Origin: Alphaproteobacteria bacterium
Lineage (GTDB): Bacteria; Pseudomonadota; Alphaproteobacteria; CBDBCS01; JAHZLG01
Assembly: GCA_022599995.1 (NCBI GenBank)
Contig: JAHZLG010000062.1
Location: 1-13,694, forward strand
Direction of reading: 5' to 3'
DNA: 13,694 nucleotides
A program made the position numbers and the translations under genes. The notes below the pieces were generated by a model. That model was given only the letters and a program-made list of their open reading frames with translations. It made no database searches and was not told the origin of the DNA. Shown here in pieces: positions 1 to 5,879 of the stretch. Position 1 is the stretch's first letter, and the number at the start of each line of letters is the position of its first letter.

Positions 1-52
1 CACCATCGCCGACCTCGACGGACAAAACCATCCGATGGTCACTCAGCGATAG
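1..52 (+). CDS. 3' end of an upstream gene (partial)
   Basis: The frame beginning at base 2 reads TIADLDGQNHPMVTQR and stops at TAG 50-52, ten bases before the tRNA. Codons such as ACC ATC GCC GAC CTC GAC match the C-ending codon style of the other genes here, so this is probably the C-terminus of a gene entering from the left. Sixteen residues are too few to assign a family, and the frame could be open by chance. Confidence 0.35.
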   Translation, partial: TIADLDGQNHPMVTQR

Positions 53-61
53 AAGCGATAA

Positions 62-136
62 TGGGGTGTAGCCAAGCGGTAAGGCAACGGTTTTTGGTAT
101 CGTCATGCGTAGGTTCGAATCCTACCACCCCAGCCA
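62..136 (+). tRNA. tRNA-Gln (anticodon TTG)
   Basis: This is a complete 75-nt cloverleaf with the 3' CCA encoded (134-136). The acceptor stem TGGGGTG pairs with CACCCCA and keeps the weak U1-A72 pair typical of tRNA-Gln, with discriminator G. The D arm is GCC/GGC around an AAGCGGTAA loop. The anticodon stem ACGGT/ATCGT encloses the loop TTTTGGT, so the anticodon is TTG, which reads CAA. The T arm GTAGG/CCTAC encloses TTCGAAT. G follows the anticodon (G36-G37), the context used by TrmD-type m1G37 methylation, where E. coli tRNA-Gln has A37. I see no clear promoter or T-run terminator beside it. The call is firm. Confidence 0.96.
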
Positions 137-249
137 CTTCATCGTCTTGACGGCGTTCGTCTCTTGGACATTTCCCACCTTCCCGACACGGCACTGGCAT
201 TGGTGTAGCCCTGCGCGCCCATGCCTAGGATCGCCTTTTCTCGACAGTG

Positions 250-267
250 GCGTGCGTCCCTGCACGC
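250..267 (+). other. Small perfect hairpin upstream of the short membrane protein gene
   Basis: GCGTGC (250-255) and GCACGC (262-267) are perfect inverted copies around a 6-base loop, ending 10 bases before the ATG at 278. There is no T-run, so it is not a standard terminator. It could be an operator or a structure near the ribosome-binding region, or it could be chance. No good Shine-Dalgarno sequence is visible between it and the ATG. Confidence 0.35.
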
Positions 268-277
268 ATGGCAGTAG

Positions 278-436
278 ATGACCTATAAGCAAAAATTGTA
301 CGTCTTAGGCGGAGGGTTTTTTATCTTCCTTATGGTGGTATGGATGGCAGTCTGGCTTGCCTACTATGAGCCGCCCATTCAGGAAAAAACAATCCGCGTA
401 ACCATCGGTACGGGGATCAAAGCCATCAATCGCTGA
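278..436 (+). CDS. Small single-pass membrane protein, 52 aa, unknown function
   Basis: ATG at 278 opens a frame of 52 residues ending in TGA at 434-436. The translation has a short basic start (MTYKQK) and one strongly hydrophobic, Trp/Phe-rich segment at about residues 9-30 (VLGGGFFIFLMVVWMAVWLA). A polar, basic tail with Lys and Arg near its end follows. A Lys-flanked N-terminus and one membrane helix are what a real small inner-membrane protein looks like, and this pattern is unlikely in random GC-rich DNA. I recognise no family. The predicted topology has the short N-terminus in the cytoplasm, but the basic tail makes this uncertain. The stop codon lies inside the first, degenerate copy of the 22-bp repeat array that follows. 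The Shine-Dalgarno sequence is weak or absent. Confidence 0.55.
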   Translation: MTYKQKLYVLGGGFFIFLMVVWMAVWLAYYEPPIQEKTIRVTIGTGIKAINR

Positions 437-581
437 GTCCCGCAGTCCGGTTGCTGAGTCCGCACAACCCCGTTGCTGAGCCCACGCAGTCCGGTTGCTG
501 AGTCCACGCAGTCCGGTTGCTGAGTCCACGCAGTCCGGTTGCTGAGCCCACGCAGTCCGGTTGCTGAGCCCACGCAGCCCC
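428..581 (+). repeat. 22-bp tandem repeat array, seven copies
   Basis: The element GTTGCTGAG begins at 450, 472, 494, 516, 538 and 560, exactly 22 bases apart. A degenerate first copy begins at 428 and carries the stop codon of the upstream small gene. Each unit has the core GTTGCTGAG, then T or C, then a run ending GCAGTCCG. The inner copies are nearly identical and the outer ones diverge. Because 22 is not a multiple of three, the array shifts frame at each copy and is unlikely to be selected as protein. It lies between the small membrane gene and xerD. A mini-satellite or a set of spaced protein-binding sites (about two helical turns apart) both fit. Confidence 0.9.
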
Positions 582-602
582 CTGAATTGCGCGCGAATGC
601 CG

Positions 603-612
603 GGGAATTCCC
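603..612. other. 10-bp palindrome between the repeat array and xerD
   Basis: GGGAATTCCC is a perfect 10-bp palindrome about 90 bases before the xerD start. The rest of 582-699 shows no convincing -35/-10 pair; a short direct repeat CCGAATA occurs twice near 639-655. A regulator site is possible, but nothing else supports it. Confidence 0.25.
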
Positions 613-699
613 ACTGAGCGGCAACGATGGGCGAAGTGTCCGAATACCCCGAATAAGCTTGCTCTGATTGTCTCGCCTGTTGATTTGACGGATGGCTCC

Positions 700-1773
700 A
701 TGCCCGAAAATCCTGCACACCTTCCCAAAGCAACGCCTGTATCCGACCCCACCGGGTGGGTGCTGTACTTTCTCGATGACATGATCGCCGAGAGGGGGAT
801 GCGGCACAACACATTGCTGGCTTACCGCTCGGATTTGATGTTGCTGGTCGACTTCCTGAATCGACAGCGTGTGTCAGTCGAGACCGCCCGCCTAGAGCAC
901 CTTCAAGCCTTCTTGCAGTACAATCCCAAAGGCGAGGCACGAGCCGCCCAAGCAACGGCGCAAGACACGCCCCACGCCGGCGACACGACCTCTCATCCCT
1001 TGCGCGATAGGCGGGCGGGCGAGCTAACCCCGGCGACCGTTGCAAGACGCTTATCGGTGATGCGGCAGCTTTATGCATGGGCGCGGGCGAACAAAAGACG
1101 CGACGACGATCCGACCGCAACTCTTGTTGGCAAAAAGCGGGCAGAACGCCTGCCAAAGACCCTCGCCATTGCCGAGATCGACCGTCTGTTTCACGCCATC
1201 AACCGCCAGAACGAAGCCGAGCAACTGACCGACGCCCTCGCCGTGCGGCGGCAGTGCATGCTCGAATTCCTCTATGGGGGCGGGCTGCGAGTCACTGAGC
1301 TGGTGACCCTTCTGATCGAGCCATTGCGCCACGCCACCGACCACTTCGTGCTGGCAGGCAAGGGCGAGCGCGAGCGGATCATTCCTTTCTCCGAGCGGAT
1401 GCGTCTGGTGCTGGCGCAGTGGCTTACCTGTCGCCAGCAATTACCCTTCAGCCATAGCCCGTATGTGTTCCCCTCGCGCAGCCGCTCCGGGCACATCACG
1501 CGCCAACAAGTGTTCAATGACCTCAAGGAAATGGCAACCTGGGCTGGGCTAAGCGTCGAACGCGTCCATCCGCACGTACTGCGCCATGCCTTCGCCACCC
1601 ACATCCTTGAGAACGGGGCTGATCTCCGCACCGTGCAGGTTCTGCTGGGGCACGCCGACATTACGACAACGCAAATCTATACCCATGTGAGTGAGCGGCG
1701 AAAGACCCAATTTGTGCAAACACATCACCCCTTGGCAAAGGGAGATCAGACAGAGAAGGAAGAAGAATTCTGA
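700..1773 (+). CDS. xerD: Tyrosine recombinase XerD
   Basis: This is a site-specific recombinase of the integrase family, expected to resolve chromosome dimers at dif with XerC. Numbered from ATG 700 (357 aa), the N-terminal SAM-like DNA-binding domain covers about 15-125 (FLDDMIAERGMRHNTLLAYR). The catalytic domain follows with all key residues: Arg197 (GGGLRVTEL), Lys221 (GKGERERIIP), His292 and Arg295 (PHVLRHAFATH), His318 (LLGHADITTTQ) and the nucleophile Tyr327 (IYTHV). GADLRTVQVLLGH and the HHPLAKG tail favour XerD over XerC. Family members are usually near 300 aa. The surplus is mainly a linker-like stretch at about residues 76-110 (rich in Ala, Asp and Arg) inside the N-terminal domain, plus an acidic tail ending EKEEEF. 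I chose ATG 700 because ACGGA lies seven bases upstream; an in-frame TTG at 685 would add five residues. No integration module surrounds it, so it is a housekeeping Xer rather than a phage integrase. Confidence 0.9.
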   Translation: MPENPAHLPKATPVSDPTGWVLYFLDDMIAERGMRHNTLLAYRSDLMLLVDFLNRQRVSVETARLEHLQAFLQYNPKGEARAAQATAQDTPHAGDTTSHPLRDRRAGELTPATVARRLSVMRQLYAWARANKRRDDDPTATLVGKKRAERLPKTLAIAEIDRLFHAINRQNEAEQLTDALAVRRQCMLEFLYGGGLRVTELVTLLIEPLRHATDHFVLAGKGERERIIPFSERMRLVLAQWLTCRQQLPFSHSPYVFPSRSRSGHITRQQVFNDLKEMATWAGLSVERVHPHVLRHAFATHILENGADLRTVQVLLGHADITTTQIYTHVSERRKTQFVQTHHPLAKGDQTEKEEEF

Positions 1774-1805
1774 GCCGCAACGCAAGATGATCGCGTGTGC
1801 CCCAG

Positions 1806-1815
1806 CTTGCGCAAG
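1806..1815. other. 10-bp palindrome between xerD and msrP
   Basis: CTTGCGCAAG is a perfect palindrome lying 36 bases before the -35 element of the msrP promoter. It could be an upstream regulator site. It is short enough to be chance, and no T-run follows that would make it a terminator for xerD. Confidence 0.25.
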
Positions 1816-1850
1816 GTCGCTCCGGCTTGCCTGAGATTGGTTGGCTTAGA

Positions 1851-1879
1851 TTGACTTATTCCCCATCGAAACATATCAT
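1851..1879 (+). promoter_or_regulatory. Sigma-70 type promoter for msrP
   Basis: TTGACT (1851-1856, five of six consensus bases) and TATCAT (1874-1879, five of six) are separated by exactly 17 bases. Transcription would begin near 1886, giving a leader of about 41 bases before the msrP ATG at 1927. This is the best promoter in the window. It indicates that msrP is transcribed separately from xerD, which ends 77 bases upstream of it. Confidence 0.72.
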
Positions 1880-1926
1880 CGAACCATCCATTTACCGAGA
1901 AATCTTCCACCCTAGGCTACGACTTT

Positions 1927-2904
1927 ATGGCTTTTCTGCATTCCAAACCGGCATGGTCTTTATCCGAGTCAGCGGTGACTCCCGAATCGCGTTACCTGAA
2001 TCGGCGGCAAATTCTGAAGGGGCTCGGGGCGGGGACGTTGCTTGCAACAGCAGGCCCGCTATTCGGGGCTGGCGTGGCACAGGCGGCGGCAAGCACGGAT
2101 ACCTCCGATCTGTATCCTGCGGCGCGTAGCTCGTTGTACGAAGGCGGCCGGCCGCTTACCCGCGAAGAAGACGCCATCACCTACAACAATTTTTATGAGT
2201 TCGGCAGCAACAAGTCGATCCACCAGCGGGCGCAACAGCTAAAGCTCGACCCGTGGATGATCGAGATCTCGGGTATGGTGAACCGCCCCCACTCGGTCGA
2301 TTTTTATGCCCTGATCCGAAAAATGCGGCTCGAGCAACGCATCTACCGACACCGCTGTGTCGAGGCATGGGCGATGACCGTGCCTTGGGATGGGTTCTCC
2401 ATGCGGCAACTGATTAAATATGCAGACCCGTTGTCCTCGGCGAAGTATGTCGAGTTTCAAACCCTTACCGACCAAGCCACGATGCCCGGCCTCAAGCAAT
2501 CGTGGTATCCTTGGCCGTACACCGAAGCCCTGACCTTGGGAGAAGCCAACCACGACCTCACCTTCATGGCGACAGGGATATATGGCAAGGCGATGCCCAA
2601 ACAAAATGGGGCGCCGCTTCGAATGGTGGCACCGTGGAAATATGGGTTCAAATCCATCAAATCGATCGTGCGGATCAATTTTACCGACAAACGCCCGATA
2701 AGCTTCTGGGAAGCCATCCAACCCGATGAGTACGGATTTTGGGCCAACGTGAACCCGCAAGTGCCGCATCGCCGCTGGTCACAGGCCACGGAGCGTCTGT
2801 TGACCACAGGAGAGCGCGTGCCGACGCAACTGTATAATGGTTATGCGCCGTGGGTTGCCGGTCTGTACAGCGAGGTGCAGAAGACCGAGAAGATATTCTT
2901 CTGA
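1927..2904 (+). CDS. msrP: Periplasmic methionine sulfoxide reductase, catalytic subunit MsrP (YedY)
   Basis: This molybdopterin enzyme of the sulfite oxidase fold reduces oxidised methionines in periplasmic proteins, taking electrons from the haem membrane subunit MsrQ. The 325-residue length is normal. The N-terminus carries a Tat signal: twin Arg26-Arg27 in LNRRQILKG, a hydrophobic stretch, and likely cleavage after AQA near residue 53. The Mo ligand Cys144 lies in the family hallmark RCVEAWAMTVPWDGF (residues 143-157). YNNFYEFG (86-93), WYPWPYTEALTLGEA (193-207), GAPLRMVAPWKYGFKSIKSI (228-247) and a C-terminal VPTQLYNGYAPWVAGLY (298-314) are all typical of MsrP. The ATG at 1927 leaves about 25 residues before the twin Arg, long but usual for this family. 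A well-formed promoter lies just upstream. No msrQ gene follows in this window, although the two are often adjacent, so the partner must be encoded elsewhere. Confidence 0.95.
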   Translation: MAFLHSKPAWSLSESAVTPESRYLNRRQILKGLGAGTLLATAGPLFGAGVAQAAASTDTSDLYPAARSSLYEGGRPLTREEDAITYNNFYEFGSNKSIHQRAQQLKLDPWMIEISGMVNRPHSVDFYALIRKMRLEQRIYRHRCVEAWAMTVPWDGFSMRQLIKYADPLSSAKYVEFQTLTDQATMPGLKQSWYPWPYTEALTLGEANHDLTFMATGIYGKAMPKQNGAPLRMVAPWKYGFKSIKSIVRINFTDKRPISFWEAIQPDEYGFWANVNPQVPHRRWSQATERLLTTGERVPTQLYNGYAPWVAGLYSEVQKTEKIFF

Positions 2905-2980
2905 TCGACGGGCAGGCCACCATGCCCGCCATGATAACCATGCCCGCCATAATCACCCATGATGGCGAGGCGGGTCGATC
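2903..2980 (+). repeat. Inverted and direct repeats after msrP
   Basis: Directly at the msrP stop, GATCGAC (2903-2909) and GTCGATC (2974-2980) form a 7-bp outer stem. Inside, CATGCCCGCCAT occurs twice, 18 bases apart (2921-2932 and 2939-2950). The second copy can pair its CGCCAT (2945-2950) with ATGGCG (2962-2967). The folded RNA could protect or end the msrP transcript, but there is no T-run, so a classical intrinsic terminator is not supported. Confidence 0.35.
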
Positions 2981-3189
2981 GGTCGGGGGCGAGTCGTGAC
3001 CGCGATGATGGTGGTTCCCGCAGTGGTTACTCCGTGGCATCGCAGTCTCGTTGCCTCTGAGCCCGCCACACCGAGCAAAACATCTTGTTACCAAAATTGC
3101 CGCAAATCGAGGTGGCGCGATCGACGATATGATGGCGTTCTGCGCCTGCTGATCTGATCGTCATCCAACCGCTCCCTCTCCCCTGTCTG
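2981..3189. other. Non-coding stretch between msrP and pmbA
   Basis: No reading frame here has convincing gene character. GCGATG (3002-3007) and CATCGC (3038-3043) could pair across a 30-base gap. A -10-like TATGAT lies at 3128-3133, but no -35 element sits at the right distance. The promoter of pmbA is presumably in this region, but I cannot place it. Confidence 0.4.
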
Positions 3190-3211
3190 CCCCTCCCTCC
3201 CCTCCCTCCCC
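3190..3211 (-). other. G-quadruplex motif (minus strand) upstream of pmbA
   Basis: The plus strand has five runs of three or four C (3190-3193, 3195-3197, 3199-3202, 3204-3206, 3208-3211), each separated by a single T. The minus strand is therefore five G-runs with one-base A loops, the most favourable arrangement for a parallel G-quadruplex; the plus strand fits an i-motif. It is the core of a wider pyrimidine-rich tract (about 3169-3211). It ends 23 bases before the pmbA start and lies on the template strand for pmbA. Confidence 0.7.
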
Positions 3212-3234
3212 GCCATCGTGGTTTCTTCACCATC

Positions 3235-4605
3235 TTGGCTGTTCCGAAAGATGAGTGCCGCGTGTCTCTCCAACCCGATTTTACCGATGAGCTAACTCAC
3301 GTTCTCGACCAAGCCAAACGTCAGGGCGCGACCCAAGCCGATGCCATCGCCTTCTGCGAGAGGAGCATCACGCATCGCCGTCGCAATAACCTCCCTGAGC
3401 TGACCGAGGCCTCCGATGGGCAGGCGATCGGTGTCCGTGTGTTCATCGATAAGCAACAAACGGTGCTCTCTACGAACGATCTGCGCAAAGAGACCCTCGA
3501 TCGCATGGTCGAGAATGCGATTGCCGCCACCAAACTGCTGCCTGCCAATCCGTATTGCGGACTCGGGGACAACCCGACGCAGGCCCCCGATGCCGATGTC
3601 CTCGATTTGAATGACCCGACCGAGCTCGACGGCAACTGGCTGCAAGAGCAGGCAACAATTGCCGAAAACACCGCCCTCGAGAATCCTGCCATCACTAACA
3701 GCGAAGGCGCGGACGCCTCGTGCAGCCGTGGCTTTCTGCAAATGGCGAATTCCTTAGGGTACAGTTTTGGCTTCCCTTCGACCTCCGTCGGGGTGTCAGT
3801 CGCCGTCATCGCCGGGGAGGGCGAGACCATGCAAGTGGACTACGCTTCGCACTCGGTCGTGCACGCCGAAGACCTAGAGTCTCCCGCAGCAATAGGGGCA
3901 CGCGCCGCCGAGCGGGCAGTCGCAGCCCTCAACCCGCGCAAGGTGCCAACCTGTGAGGTGCCGGTGATCTTCTCGACGCGCGTGTCCTCCTCGTTGATTG
4001 GCCATATCGCGCAGGCATTGAACGGGCGCGCCCAAGTCGAGTCAGCCTCGTTCTTGCTCGATTCGATTGGACGGGAGATTCTCCCGACTTCGGTATCGAT
4101 CACCGAAAACCCCTTCCTGCCGCGGGGACATGGCTCGCGTCCGATCGATGGCGAATTCGTCGTGGGCACCGCGCGCTCGATCATTGATCAGGGGGTCGTG
4201 AATGGCTACTTCCTCGACCTCGCCTCGGCGCGCAAATTGGGAACGGCAAGCACAGGGTCGGCGGTGCGCGGCGTGGGGTCAGTGCCTTCGCCACGGGCTG
4301 CCAATCTCACCATGTCGGCGGGCACCCAGTCCGAGGAGGATTTGATCAAATCCGTGAAATCAGGCCTGTATGTGACGAGCCTGATGGGGATGGGCGTGAA
4401 TGTGGTCAGTGGCGACTACAGCCAAGGAGCGCAAGGGTTCTGGATAGAAAACGGGGAATGCACCTTTGCCGTTGCCGAGGTCACCATCGCCGGCGACCTG
4501 CTCACCATGCTGAAAGAGATCGTTGTGGCCGACAACCTTCGGATGCGGCGGCGGTTTAATGCCCCGAGCATCCTGATTCCACGCATGACCGTCGCCGGTG
4601 CCTGA
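3235..4605 (+). CDS. pmbA: TldE/PmbA, metalloprotease-related subunit of the TldD/TldE complex
   Basis: TldE (PmbA) forms a heterodimer with the zinc protease TldD. In E. coli the pair processes microcin B17 and degrades unfolded peptides. TldE itself lacks the HExxxH zinc motif, and I see none here, which separates it from TldD. The protein is 456 aa, the usual size. The N-terminal domain runs from about 15 to 190 (ADAIAFCERSITHRRRNN, then DGQAIGVRVF at 61-70). The C-terminal domain has the family signature GYFLDLASARKLGTASTGSA (324-343) and MGVNVVSGDYSQGAQGFW (386-403), followed by ENGE and AEVTIAGDL (414-422). TTG at 3235 is the only usable start between the in-frame stop at 3130-3132 and the conserved region, unless GTG at 3262 is used; that start has a GATGAG element six bases upstream. 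No Shine-Dalgarno sequence precedes the TTG. tldD is not in the window, which is common because the two are often unlinked. Confidence 0.93.
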   Translation: MAVPKDECRVSLQPDFTDELTHVLDQAKRQGATQADAIAFCERSITHRRRNNLPELTEASDGQAIGVRVFIDKQQTVLSTNDLRKETLDRMVENAIAATKLLPANPYCGLGDNPTQAPDADVLDLNDPTELDGNWLQEQATIAENTALENPAITNSEGADASCSRGFLQMANSLGYSFGFPSTSVGVSVAVIAGEGETMQVDYASHSVVHAEDLESPAAIGARAAERAVAALNPRKVPTCEVPVIFSTRVSSSLIGHIAQALNGRAQVESASFLLDSIGREILPTSVSITENPFLPRGHGSRPIDGEFVVGTARSIIDQGVVNGYFLDLASARKLGTASTGSAVRGVGSVPSPRAANLTMSAGTQSEEDLIKSVKSGLYVTSLMGMGVNVVSGDYSQGAQGFWIENGECTFAVAEVTIAGDLLTMLKEIVVADNLRMRRRFNAPSILIPRMTVAGA

Positions 4606-4612
4606 TTCCGGG

Positions 4613-4727
4613 GGTGAGGGGTTGCTCTCCTGAGACCATGATCCGGTTCGATGTGCCCTAACCTGCCCCTCCCCCACCCTCACCGCCCCTGCGCTTTCCG
4701 TGCGCCGCTGGGTGGGGTGGGGAGGGG
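4613..4727. terminator. G/C-rich inverted repeats between convergent pmbA and methyltransferase genes
   Basis: CCCCTCCCC plus ACCC (4666-4679, one bulged C) pairs with GGGT-GGGG-AGGGG (4715-4727), giving a 13-bp stem. A small GCGC/GCGC hairpin lies in its loop. A second fold is possible: GGTGAGGG (4613-4620) is the perfect complement of CCCTCACC (4677-4684). It shares bases with the first stem, so the two exclude each other. The right arm is also a plus-strand G-quadruplex motif, with four runs of three or four G separated by single bases (4710-4727). The position between two convergent genes suits a two-way transcription stop, but neither side has a T-run, so the mechanism is unproven. Confidence 0.5.
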
Positions 4728-4752
4728 ATTGGCGATCTAGGCGTCAACAATA

Positions 4753-5538
4753 TTAAATTCGACGCGCGACAAAGATCAGGTTCCAGCCGTCAGTGCCTTC
4801 GATGAAAGATCGCCTGTCTTGCTTATCCCGTGCTTGGGAGAAGATTTCGAGCAACTCGAACCCGTGCTCGGTAAGCATGTCGGTGATCTCTTGCGGGCGA
4901 AAATGACGATAGTGATAGACACTCCCCGATGTCGCCCATGGGATGACGTCCTCGTTAGGAACACTGCCAACAAAGACACCGCGCGGGCGAATCCAGCGGG
5001 CAAAGTGCGCGATCAACCCAGCACTGTCGGGGACATGCTCGATGGTCTCGATCGAGACGATCGCATCGAGTGAATTCTCAGGCAGGTCGAGCTGCATCGC
5101 ATCACTTGCCACAAACGAAACATTAGCCCCGGCATGGTGATCGTTGGCAAAATGAATGACCTTCTCTTCAATATCGACGCCCTTGATCTGTGCCTCGGGA
5201 AGGTGCTTACCCAAAATTGCACTGCCGTAGCCAACCGTGCACGCGCAGTCGAGCAAAGAGAGAACAGGCGATTCTTGGTGCTTCGCCACAAGCTCGGCGG
5301 CTTTCTCGTAGCGATCAACGTGCCCCTTTTCGATCAAATCTATCGTGCCGATTTGGCGCTCACCAGTTTGCTCAAGGGCGTACTTTTCTGCAAATTCGTC
5401 GCGCCGCTGCTGCGCTTCGGCAAAGAGACGGTCCCGATCGCCATATTTGAGTCGATTGTAGCGGCTCTTCAACGTGTTGAAACTGATGAGTGGGCGTCGT
5501 GAGAAATTCTTTTGCCAAATGCGCTGAAGCGATGCCAT
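4753..5538 (-). CDS. Class I SAM-dependent methyltransferase
   Basis: This 261-residue protein has the Rossmann methyltransferase pattern. Motif I is LLDCACTVGYGSAIL (95-109), the loop that holds S-adenosylmethionine. The acidic residue ending strand 2 is Asp122 (KGVDIEEK). Motif II is Asp146 (VASDAMQLDLPENSLDAI), and the post-motif strand is VSIETIEHVPDSAG (161-174). The N-terminal 75 residues are basic and helical (RYNRLKYGDRDRLFAEAQ) and probably form a cap. Motif I reads A-C-T-V-G where relatives usually have G-C-G-x-G or A-C-G-E-G, so two small residues are replaced. SIETIEHV and the overall length fit the UbiE-like/Methyltransf_11 group, which includes small-molecule, sugar and lipid methylases. 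The substrate cannot be inferred. It is transcribed towards pmbA and away from the giant lipoprotein gene. The ATG at 5538 is the only sensible start; no Shine-Dalgarno sequence is visible. Confidence 0.88.
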   Translation of the reverse strand: MASLQRIWQKNFSRRPLISFNTLKSRYNRLKYGDRDRLFAEAQQRRDEFAEKYALEQTGERQIGTIDLIEKGHVDRYEKAAELVAKHQESPVLSLLDCACTVGYGSAILGKHLPEAQIKGVDIEEKVIHFANDHHAGANVSFVASDAMQLDLPENSLDAIVSIETIEHVPDSAGLIAHFARWIRPRGVFVGSVPNEDVIPWATSGSVYHYRHFRPQEITDMLTEHGFELLEIFSQARDKQDRRSFIEGTDGWNLIFVARRI

Positions 5539-5659
5539 GAACGGAAAACCCTGTCATTGAAGGGATGGAGAACGGGGGAGAGCTTGAGAGTGAAGCAGAT
5601 CACCATAGCCAAGCCACCCATGTTTGGCACAGGGTCAGGTTTTCGTCAAGCATCATCAC

Positions 5660-5689
5660 ATTTCATGAAATTTCATTGTAGGGTGAAAT
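5660..5689. promoter_or_regulatory. Overlapping TTTCA/TGAAA palindromes, possible operator
   Basis: ATTTCATGAAAT (5660-5671) is a perfect 12-bp palindrome, and TGAAATTTCA (5666-5675) is a second palindrome overlapping it. A further TGAAAT follows at 5684-5689. This alternating box array lies in the spacer between the divergent methyltransferase and giant lipoprotein genes, which is where a shared regulator would bind. I recognise no specific regulator family. Confidence 0.4.
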
Positions 5690-5717
5690 AGGCGCGTCAC
5701 CAGTTTGTGCTCGCAGG

Positions 5718-5746
5718 TTACATTGAAAAAAAAGTGGGATTATGTT
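5718..5746 (+). promoter_or_regulatory. Weak promoter candidate for the giant lipoprotein gene
   Basis: TATGTT (5741-5746) resembles a -10 element. TTACAT (5718-5723) stands 17 bases upstream, but it matches the -35 consensus poorly. Transcription would start near 5753 and place the following stem-loop in the leader. This is the best pair I can find in the region and it is weak. Confidence 0.25.
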
Positions 5747-5770
5747 AGCGTACTGTGGGCTGTTGCATGG

Positions 5771-5806
5771 TCTCGAATTGCCAGAAGGCAATTAATCCAG
5801 TCGAGA
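5771..5806 (+). other. Two-part stem-loop in the leader of the giant lipoprotein gene
   Basis: AATTGCC (5776-5782) and GGCAATT (5787-5793) form a perfect 7-bp stem closed by an AGAA loop. The flanks TCTCG (5771-5775) and CGAGA (5802-5806) add a 5-bp outer stem, leaving an 8-base bulge on the 3' side. It ends 73 bases before the ATG at 5880. It has no T-run, so it is more likely a leader RNA structure or an operator (ATTGCC-N4-GGCAAT is also a dyad) than a terminator. Apart from this and the palindromes, the 341-base spacer 5539-5879 shows no gene. Confidence 0.5.
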
Positions 5807-5879
5807 TAACAAAGTGGAGAACCACCAGGATCAGTTGCCCAAAGCCTCATCAATCAAGGATGCGTAGAGAAAAGTGACG

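Noticed and set aside
428..581. Possible CRISPR array
   Set aside because: The 22-bp units are directly adjacent, without unique spacers, and no cas genes are present.
305..1156. Long minus-strand frame of 283 codons across the repeat array and xerD
   Set aside because: It runs antisense to the well-supported xerD gene and across a 22-bp repeat that shifts frame at each copy. The translation is Arg/Ser/Gly-rich with repeated LSNRTAW-type segments and matches no family.
700..1773. Phage or integron integrase
   Set aside because: The sequence resembles XerD throughout. No attachment duplication, excisionase or cassette array is nearby, although a tRNA lies 560 bases upstream; I looked for a repeat of the tRNA 3' end and saw none.
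2841..2960. Minus-strand 39-residue peptide beginning MGDYGGHGYHGGHGG, resembling a metal-binding peptide
   Set aside because: The Gly/His run is produced by two direct repeats, the rest is antisense to msrP, and no ribosome-binding site is seen.
2681..3233. Minus-strand frames over the msrP end and the C/T tract, giving His-rich or Arg/Gly-rich peptides
   Set aside because: Their odd composition follows directly from the 18-bp repeats and the pyrimidine tract, and they overlap the msrP 3' end antisense.
5739..5750. ATTATGTTAGC resembles the XerD half of a dif site
   Set aside because: The XerC half expected about 17 bases upstream is absent (the bases there are an A-rich run), so only one half matches.
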